This document shows, one piece after another, positions 6,462 to 11,389 of a DNA stretch of 11,389 nt (within the stretch, counting starts at the first letter, position 1; the number at the start of each line of letters is the position of its first letter). The position numbers and the translations under genes were made by a program. Source of the stretch: Sulfurimonas sp. (GTDB taxonomy: Bacteria; Campylobacterota; Campylobacteria; Campylobacterales; Sulfurimonadaceae). Below the pieces are notes generated by a model. It did no database searches and was not told the DNA's origin. It was given only the letters and a program-made list of their open reading frames with translations. The stretch lies in assembly GCA_027063215.1 (NCBI GenBank), contig JAMOSE010000001.1:1-11389 (forward strand), read 5' to 3'.

Positions 6462-7367
6462 CTACACCAAACTCTTAAGTCTAAAATCAAAATTAAGAGC
6501 ATCTGCATGACAGACATCAATACAACGTCCACAAAGTGTACAGTCAGCACCTGTTATATACTCTCTTGTGATACCCTCTTCTTCTCTTTGTTTGTCATAT
6601 TTTGCTTTTGTAATCTCTAACACCTGATTTTCAAAACAGACATCACTACATACCATACAGTGATCACAATTGTCATTCCACTCTATACGAAGTGCAGAAA
6701 CTTTACCTATCATCCCGTACGTAGTACCAATAGGACATATATAAGAACACCATGCTCGACGTGCAAAGAAAACTTCAAAAGCAAAAACAACTAAAACCCA
6801 TACCAAAGAGAGACTCCAACCATACGCAATAGCCCGACTTAATATTCCGACAACACTAAATGTTTCAAAAACCAAATACCCACTCGTAAATGATAATATC
6901 AAGAATATTGCCCAGAAAGCATATTTAATACGATGATCAAAGTGTCTCTCTTTAATGATCTTTTTTGCCACCAAAGTATTATGCCATTTTTCACCGATTT
7001 CAGAAAGAATTCCATAAGGGCACACCCAAGCACAATAACTTCTACCACCAACAAGAAGATAAAAGATTGTAATCGTACTCACTCCAATTATGATATTGAT
7101 ATGCAGATGATGCTCAGCCATAAACATCTCTAATGTCGTAAAAGGATCAATAAGGTGAAACCCCAAAAATCTTGATCCGTTTAACGTTCCCTCAAGTGTT
7201 TGAATATCAATAGCAAAAGAGAGAAAAAAGAGAAGATGCACAGAGATAACAACCAACCATCTCTTTGCACGGATACTCAACTTCTTTTTCCCGTCTCTTG
7301 TCGTCGTAATAAATGTTGATAAAAACGATGTTCTTTTTATAGTCTCTCTACTATTATATTTATCCAT
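6462..7367 (-). CDS. nosH: NosH, NapH-like polyferredoxin membrane protein
   Basis: This 301-residue inner-membrane protein has about four transmembrane helices (near 37-54, 89-107, 150-167, 186-204). Two CxxxCP motifs follow helices: CAWVCPYG (112-119) and CSYICPIG (207-214). The C-terminal part carries two 4Fe-4S ferredoxin motifs with Cys234/237/240/244 and Cys276/279/282/286. This is the NapH/NosR-C-terminal architecture. In clade II nos clusters, which have no NosR, NosH with NosG is proposed to be a menaquinol dehydrogenase feeding electrons to periplasmic cytochromes. In the first full motif the last Cys is followed by Phe, and in the second by His, instead of the common Pro. The gene begins 9 nt after the nosC2 stop; an AGGGT ribosome binding site overlaps that stop. 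Confidence 0.92.
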   Translation of the reverse strand: MDKYNSRETIKRTSFLSTFITTTRDGKKKLSIRAKRWLVVISVHLLFFLSFAIDIQTLEGTLNGSRFLGFHLIDPFTTLEMFMAEHHLHINIIIGVSTITIFYLLVGGRSYCAWVCPYGILSEIGEKWHNTLVAKKIIKERHFDHRIKYAFWAIFLILSFTSGYLVFETFSVVGILSRAIAYGWSLSLVWVLVVFAFEVFFARRAWCSYICPIGTTYGMIGKVSALRIEWNDNCDHCMVCSDVCFENQVLEITKAKYDKQREEEGITREYITGADCTLCGRCIDVCHADALNFDFRLKSLV

Positions 7368-7376
7368 TACTTTACC

Positions 7377-7886
7377 CTATTGTTTAGAGTCTTCTAGCGC
7401 CTTTTTACGTGCTGGAAACTCTCCTATCTCTTCTGCTAATCTTTGTAAATCATCTTGAGAAAGATGAAGCAAAAGACCTCTCATAACAACATTCTCTTTT
7501 CTACCAGCTTTAAAATCATCAAGCTTTTTATAGATCTCATCTGAACTTTGCCCAAATAATTTTGGCCCCATAAGTTTCTTACCATACTGCATACCACTAC
7601 CATCAACACCATGACACGATGAACACTTACTCTTATACTCATCACTCACTTTAAAACTTCCAATATTTCCGGCTTTATCTCTTAATGCCGTCAACGCTTC
7701 ATTCTCTTTTTCTCTATCACTTTTTTCTTGTGGTGCAGTGTCAGCTTGTGTCACAGCAGTTCTATTCCCAATATCTTCAGTAATTCTACCTGCTTCACCA
7801 CCGTTATAAGCACCTCCGTTAGAATACACCCATGCCATCAAACCCAATGTCAATAGTGTAAAAAACCCTGCGATTATATTTTTCAT
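7377..7886 (-). CDS. nosC2: NosC2, membrane-anchored monohaem cytochrome c
   Basis: This 169-residue protein has an N-terminal hydrophobic segment (3-20) that is probably an uncleaved anchor, then a polar linker and one class I cytochrome c domain. Haem attachment is CSSCH (88-92). The likely axial Met is Met135 in ENVVMRG, followed by the usual LSQDDLQRLAEEI helix. It would carry electrons in the periplasm between NosGH/NosC1 and the cytochrome domain of NosZ. It is a tandem paralogue of the protein encoded just upstream (NosC1): both share the order CxxCH, GP.L.G, IY.K...FK.G...NV.M and a final L/MS..E/D.....AE.I block. Spacing to nosC1 is one nucleotide, with an AAGGAA ribosome binding site inside the nosC1 end. 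Confidence 0.9.
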   Translation of the reverse strand: MKNIIAGFFTLLTLGLMAWVYSNGGAYNGGEAGRITEDIGNRTAVTQADTAPQEKSDREKENEALTALRDKAGNIGSFKVSDEYKSKCSSCHGVDGSGMQYGKKLMGPKLFGQSSDEIYKKLDDFKAGRKENVVMRGLLLHLSQDDLQRLAEEIGEFPARKKALEDSKQ

Positions 7887-7887
7887 T

Positions 7888-8538
7888 TTATTTGTTCCTT
7901 ATCTTCTGAATTTGTAAATTAAATTTATATATATCTTCTGCAATTGATCGTATCTCTTTGTCGCTCATATTGTGAATTAAATCATTCATAAAAACATTTT
8001 TTCTCTCTCCTGTTTTAAATGCAATGATTTTATTATAAATATAATCAACATTACGCCCAAGCAACGACGGCCCAAGAACACCATTTGCATAATCATCATG
8101 ACATGCAGAACATTTCAATCGAAATGTCGGGCTGAGCTGCCTAGAGAGCAAAGAGACCTGTATGCGCTCATAGGGACTGCGAATATGCATCTGTGCATCA
8201 AGTACAGTTCTTGGTCGAACACTTACTTCTGCATCTTTATTTGCTGGTTGTGATTTTAAATCAAAATCACTTTTAACACCATAGTCATAATAAAAAGAGT
8301 TTTTATTGGATGATTTACCCTCATCACTGGCACCCTCTTCTTTAACCTTAACAGCATGTTCATTTTTATTTGCAACCACTTCGATCTTTGGAGCGGATTG
8401 AGAAGAGATTGAACTTTCACTGCTCTGTTTATTCTTTGAATCTTCCTTATTTCCGCATGCAGTAAAACTGGTAACTAGCATTAACGCCGAGGCAAACAAA
8501 AAAGATTTTTTATTCCTATCTAGGCTACTTATTTTCAT
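7888..8538 (-). CDS. nosC1: NosC1, probable lipoprotein monohaem cytochrome c
   Basis: This 216-residue protein begins with a basic N terminus, a hydrophobic stretch (13-25) and a lipobox-like FTAC, so Cys28 is probably lipidated; the -3 residue Phe is not ideal. A long Ser/Lys/Glu-rich linker (about 30-80) follows, then a conserved-looking segment and a single cytochrome c domain with CSACH at 143-147 and a likely axial Met184 (NVFMNDL). Role: periplasmic electron transfer toward N2O reductase, paired with NosC2. The long flexible tether could let the haem domain reach between the membrane-bound NosGH and NosZ. It starts 9 nt after nosG with a clear AAGGAA ribosome binding site. Confidence 0.88.
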   Translation of the reverse strand: MKISSLDRNKKSFLFASALMLVTSFTACGNKEDSKNKQSSESSISSQSAPKIEVVANKNEHAVKVKEEGASDEGKSSNKNSFYYDYGVKSDFDLKSQPANKDAEVSVRPRTVLDAQMHIRSPYERIQVSLLSRQLSPTFRLKCSACHDDYANGVLGPSLLGRNVDYIYNKIIAFKTGERKNVFMNDLIHNMSDKEIRSIAEDIYKFNLQIQKIRNK

Positions 8539-8547
8539 TTTTATTCC

Positions 8548-9291
8548 TTAGCTCTTGTTGCCGTAATATTCTTCATAAGTCATTCTAGGCTTTACAACTA
8601 TTGAAGGTGTTGACGTTGGACAAACATCTTGACATGCGCCACAACCTATACATCCATCATATATCTCTGGTCTCTGCCCACCCTTAGCATCAGGAACCAT
8701 AGCAATTGCACTTAATGGGTTTGGAATAGGACACATATCTGCACATAATGTACATTCCTTCCCTTCAAAACCACTAAATTTTTTCAGCAACTCTTCCTCT
8801 TCAGGTGTTACATTTCGTACTGAATTTGTAAAAGCTATCATTTTATCATCATAGCCCTTTGGTACAGGAGTAGAACTCATTGCTAAACAGGTATCTGGAA
8901 ATTCCAAGACGGCTATTCCCATTTTAATATCTTCTGCTTTTTCTGTTTTATGATCGAGTGCGCCACTTGGACATGCTAAAACACAAGGAACAGCATTACA
9001 AGCATAGCAAGCTCGAATATTTGCATCTATATAAGGAGTTCCCTCTCCATGTCCTGCATTTATATCATTTAATTTTATAGAGTGAAAAGGACAAACTTGC
9101 AGACATTGTCCACATTTTATACATAATGCTAAAAAATCTTTTTCAGGAACTGCTCCTGGTGGTCTCAGTTTATTTTCTTTGCCTTTTAAATAAGGACTAA
9201 AAACGATTCCCCCACCTAAAACAAGACCTAAGATACCTAAAGTAGAATATTTAACAAATTCTCTTCTGTCTGTTTTTACTTTTTTTGCCAT
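8548..9291 (-). CDS. nosG: NosG, Tat-exported NapG-like ferredoxin
   Basis: This 247-residue iron-sulfur protein has a twin-arginine signal (DRREFVKYS at 8-16, then hydrophobic LGILGLVLGGG). Cysteine groups for four 4Fe-4S clusters are visible: Cys57/60/63/67; Cys95/98/103/107; Cys180/183/187, with Cys135 a probable fourth ligand; and Cys214/217/220/224. This is the NapG pattern. Together with NosH it is thought to form the quinol-oxidising, electron-delivering unit that replaces NosR in clade II N2O reductase systems. The signal anchor probably keeps it at the periplasmic face of the membrane. The gene starts 13 nt after nosD with a good AAAGGA ribosome binding site. Confidence 0.94.
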   Translation of the reverse strand: MAKKVKTDRREFVKYSTLGILGLVLGGGIVFSPYLKGKENKLRPPGAVPEKDFLALCIKCGQCLQVCPFHSIKLNDINAGHGEGTPYIDANIRACYACNAVPCVLACPSGALDHKTEKAEDIKMGIAVLEFPDTCLAMSSTPVPKGYDDKMIAFTNSVRNVTPEEEELLKKFSGFEGKECTLCADMCPIPNPLSAIAMVPDAKGGQRPEIYDGCIGCGACQDVCPTSTPSIVVKPRMTYEEYYGNKS

Positions 9292-9304
9292 AATTATCCT
9301 TTTT

Positions 9305-10540
9305 TTAAAGTACTTTATACATTTTTGGTTTTTTATCTTCCATTAGAAAAAGTGGTTTTGAGAATGGAGCTAGTTTTGCTAAAAAGTTCAAAAGTGAGAT
9401 TACAGGTGAACCATAAAAAAACTTTACATTATTATTATAAATCCAAAGTTGATCCGCATATCTATAAACTTTATGCGGTGTATCGCCTATGCCATCTCCA
9501 TCATTATCAAATCCAACATAATTATCCCAATAATTTCCTACTATTTCATTTGCTTCTATTCTATCCCGTTTAGAATCATTGACTACATCTTCAATATTCC
9601 CCATGACAATATTATCTTTTATAATATTATCAATACTTAGAGAGTGAAAATGAATTGCTTCTGCATTATATAAAATTTTATTACCCTCTATATAATTATG
9701 TGTTCCTGGTTCAAAAGGAGAACGGTCAATATACATCCCCTGAGCATTATAAATGACTGTATTGTTTTTTAAAGTAAAATTTGAACAATCTTTCAGTCCT
9801 ATTCCCATACCAGTTGCACCTAAAGAACTTTTTACAATATTATTCGTTGCAATAGAGTCCTGAGAATACATAAAAAAAATTCCTACAGAATTATTTTCAT
9901 AAACATTATTTCTAATGTAATTCTTCCCTGCATACATAAAATGTAAAGAATATCTGTTATATTTCCCAAAATTCTTCTCTATAACATTCCCATGCGAATA
10001 CCACACAACCATATCTCTTGATTTAATTAAAGAATTTGATTTAATAATATTGTTATTTGAATACCATAAACGCAATCCATCACCACGTAAACCCAAATCA
10101 AGCTTTTTTGATGTAATGTTATTGTCTGCTATAATGGAGTTATCCACCATCTGCATATCAATACCAAAAAGACAGTCTTTGATAATACAATTGCTTACTT
10201 CACACTGTTTTATCTTTCCCATTGCACCATCTTTTGCCATGGCAATAGCAGCATCTAGCTTTTCATGTCTAGTCCCACTATTAATAATAGTAAGATTTTT
10301 CAGTGTGACATATGAGTTTTGAATTTTAATGACAGTGCCTTTATTCTCACCATCAATAATAACACCTTTTTCCTGTCCTATTATAGACAATGGTTTATTG
10401 ATTGTTATTTCACCTTTATATACCCCGGCATGCAACTTTAAAATAGAACCGGCAGGTGCTTTATCTATTGCATCTTGCAGTGCATTCGCACTTAAAGGAA
10501 GAATAATTGCAATAGTAACAATCAATAAAATTCGCAACAT
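9305..10540 (-). CDS. nosD: NosD, periplasmic copper-site maturation protein (canonical copy)
   Basis: This 411-residue protein has a signal peptide (1-20, LSANA/L) followed by a right-handed parallel beta-helix made of Asn-rich CASH/PbH1 repeats. It keeps the motifs expected of true NosD: RGDGLRLWYS (152-161), SRDMVVWYS (174-182), RYSLHFMYA (196-204), FFMYS (222-226), GMGIGLKD (244-251). The C-terminal part has NYWDNYVGFDNDGDGIGDTP (336-355) and MEDKKP (400-405). NosD works with NosF and NosY; loss of these genes in other bacteria gives N2O reductase lacking the copper-sulfur site. It starts 10 nt after nosB, with an AAGG ribosome binding site, and precedes nosG. A divergent paralogue lies at the operon's far end. 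Confidence 0.95.
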   Translation of the reverse strand: MLRILLIVTIAIILPLSANALQDAIDKAPAGSILKLHAGVYKGEITINKPLSIIGQEKGVIIDGENKGTVIKIQNSYVTLKNLTIINSGTRHEKLDAAIAMAKDGAMGKIKQCEVSNCIIKDCLFGIDMQMVDNSIIADNNITSKKLDLGLRGDGLRLWYSNNNIIKSNSLIKSRDMVVWYSHGNVIEKNFGKYNRYSLHFMYAGKNYIRNNVYENNSVGIFFMYSQDSIATNNIVKSSLGATGMGIGLKDCSNFTLKNNTVIYNAQGMYIDRSPFEPGTHNYIEGNKILYNAEAIHFHSLSIDNIIKDNIVMGNIEDVVNDSKRDRIEANEIVGNYWDNYVGFDNDGDGIGDTPHKVYRYADQLWIYNNNVKFFYGSPVISLLNFLAKLAPFSKPLFLMEDKKPKMYKVL

Positions 10541-10550
10541 TAAAAAAACC

Positions 10551-11342
10551 TTATTTTTTTTCGTTTTCTAACTCTTTAAGTGCTTTTTGTTTTGCAAAAA
10601 ATGCAAGAAGACTAAAAAGACTTATAAGAAGTATCATATAAAAACCTATTGTCGGGTATGAATGTGTTGTAAATTGTGCAATTTTTCCATCTCCAAAAAC
10701 TGTCGGCATAAAGGGTTTAATTTTAAAAGCTCCCCAATCATGTAAGTTATGTCCAAACCAATAGAGCCAATAAGAGTAATCTCCTATAAAAATAAGAGGC
10801 AAGGCAACAGGAATTAACATAACATAACTCCAGATTTTATTATTATAGATCATAAAAAATATTATGCCTAATGAAAGCGCTAAAAGAGCATATGGCCCGA
10901 TAGCACGTTCAAAATGTCCACCTCTCCACATAGGATCCATGCCCACATAGTGGTTAATCGTATCCATTTCATGAACTTCCCCACTATATCCATCAAAGTG
11001 AAAATATACAGGAATCCCTTGTGGGAATGCTTTTTTCGGGTAATTTGGTGCTTCTAACGAAACAGCCCAAATAGGAAGTGATGCAGGCCCAATTTCAGAC
11101 TCACTTTCAATCATTTTATCTAAATTGTCATGTGCACTCTCAGGCGTTGCAACACTTTTGTATCGACCTTTGTTGTATAGGTTCCATACTGTCTTGGCAA
11201 GAGGGGATATTGTATCAATCTTACCTTCATCAATCTTATTCAAAGTTCCATGAAATGCAATCATTGGAAAAGTGAAAGAGACAGTTAAAATCAATAAAGC
11301 TATAAATGCGAATATTCTAGCTTTTATTAAGCTTGGATGCAT
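10551..11342 (-). CDS. nosB: NosB, polytopic membrane protein of clade II nos clusters
   Basis: This 263-residue protein has four predicted membrane helices (about 9-30, 147-166, 170-187, 230-251). A large loop at 31-146 is probably periplasmic, and there is a shorter loop at 188-229. It has no haem or Fe-S motif. The loops are rich in His, Tyr and Trp, for example HYVGMDPMWRGGHFERA (131-147), YWLYWFGHNLHDWG (191-204) and GKIAQFTTHSYP (219-230). The call rests on this make-up and on position: in epsilonproteobacterial nos clusters a membrane protein named NosB sits between nosZ and nosD. Its function is not established. The start ATG has an AAGGA ribosome binding site about 7 nt upstream. It is the first complete gene of the minus-strand operon in this window. 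Confidence 0.8.
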   Translation of the reverse strand: MHPSLIKARIFAFIALLILTVSFTFPMIAFHGTLNKIDEGKIDTISPLAKTVWNLYNKGRYKSVATPESAHDNLDKMIESESEIGPASLPIWAVSLEAPNYPKKAFPQGIPVYFHFDGYSGEVHEMDTINHYVGMDPMWRGGHFERAIGPYALLALSLGIIFFMIYNNKIWSYVMLIPVALPLIFIGDYSYWLYWFGHNLHDWGAFKIKPFMPTVFGDGKIAQFTTHSYPTIGFYMILLISLFSLLAFFAKQKALKELENEKK

Positions 11343-11389
11343 AATAATTCCTTGTTATAAATTAATAGGTATTATATCCGAATATTCAT
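11343..11389 (-). promoter_or_regulatory. leader upstream of nosB with a possible -10 box
   Basis: This AT-rich stretch ends at the window edge. On the minus strand an exact TATAAT lies at 11376-11371, 28 nt before the nosB ATG, and the AAGGA ribosome binding site is near 11350. Any -35 element would be outside the window. It may be an internal promoter, or simply the AT-rich spacer after nosZ. Confidence 0.2.

Noticed and set aside
8548..9291. Reading this as napG/napH of a nitrate reductase cluster
   Set aside because: NapG/NapH resemblance is family-level; flanking nosD, nosF, nosY, nosL and the two cytochromes place these genes in a nos cluster.
10050..10571. Plus-strand open frames of 80-90 codons antisense to nosD
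   Set aside because: Antisense to conserved NosD repeats, with no start signals; explained as frame shadows of the repeat codons.
11355..11389. Possible C-terminal tail of an upstream minus-strand gene (frame ending at TAA 11357-11355, last residues IIPINL), which could be nosZ
   Set aside because: Only ten codons are visible, a second frame (ending ATA TAA near 11375) is equally open, and neither shows a NosZ motif. nosZ upstream is inferred from context only.
2754..11389. Mobile element, CRISPR array, tRNA or recombination scar explaining the duplicated nosD and nosL
   Set aside because: No transposase or integrase frame, terminal repeats, tRNA-like fold or spaced direct repeats found by eye; base composition looks even along the operon.

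Overview
The window looks like chromosomal DNA of a Campylobacterota (Epsilonproteobacteria) member of the Sulfurimonas/Sulfuricurvum/Wolinella type. The reasons are strongly AT-rich DNA with tightly packed genes, an epsilonproteobacterial-style clade II nitrous oxide reductase accessory cluster (nosB-D-G-C1-C2-H-F-Y-L, no nosR), and an Aer/CetB-type PAS protein. This taxonomic call is inference from gene content and protein style; no search was run.

Layout. Bases 1-943 hold housekeeping genes: the last codons of a probable undecaprenyl-diphosphatase gene (uppP, + strand), a possible 30-residue small ORF, and rdgB/Ham1 (- strand, GTG start). A 119-bp spacer with a perfect palindrome separates rdgB from a divergent YajR-like MFS transporter gene (944-2269, +). 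Next on the same strand is a NosL-family lipoprotein gene (2324-2773, +) with its own plausible promoter.

From 2754 to 11342 everything is on the minus strand and reads as one operon of about 8.6 kb, with gaps of 0-21 nt or a 1-nt overlap. In transcription order it is nosB, nosD, nosG, nosC1, nosC2, nosH, nosF, nosY, nosL (cysteine-free), a PAS protein, and a second, divergent nosD paralogue. nosZ itself is not visible; by analogy with known clusters it would lie just off the right edge, upstream of nosB.

How the genes work together (family knowledge applied to what is seen). NosG (Tat-exported, four Fe-S clusters) and NosH (polyferredoxin membrane protein) would pass electrons from menaquinol to the monohaem cytochromes NosC1 and NosC2, and these to the cytochrome domain of a cNosZ-type N2O reductase. 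NosD (periplasmic beta-helix), NosF (ATPase) and NosY (permease) form the ABC machine needed to build the copper-sulfur site. NosL proteins handle copper in the periplasm. NosB is a membrane protein of unclear role.

The unusual part is the distal 2.7 kb (about 2.3-5.0 kb). It has two NosL-family proteins with complementary features (one lipidated with CxxCxM, one soluble with no cysteine at all) and a second NosD whose central motifs have diverged while its ends are conserved. It also has an FAD-type PAS protein translationally coupled to nosL, and a 20-bp convergent overlap between the lipoprotein nosL and nosD2 with a perfect 8-bp hairpin at the junction. Together these suggest an added or duplicated copper/cluster maturation module plus a redox or energy sensor tied to N2O respiration.
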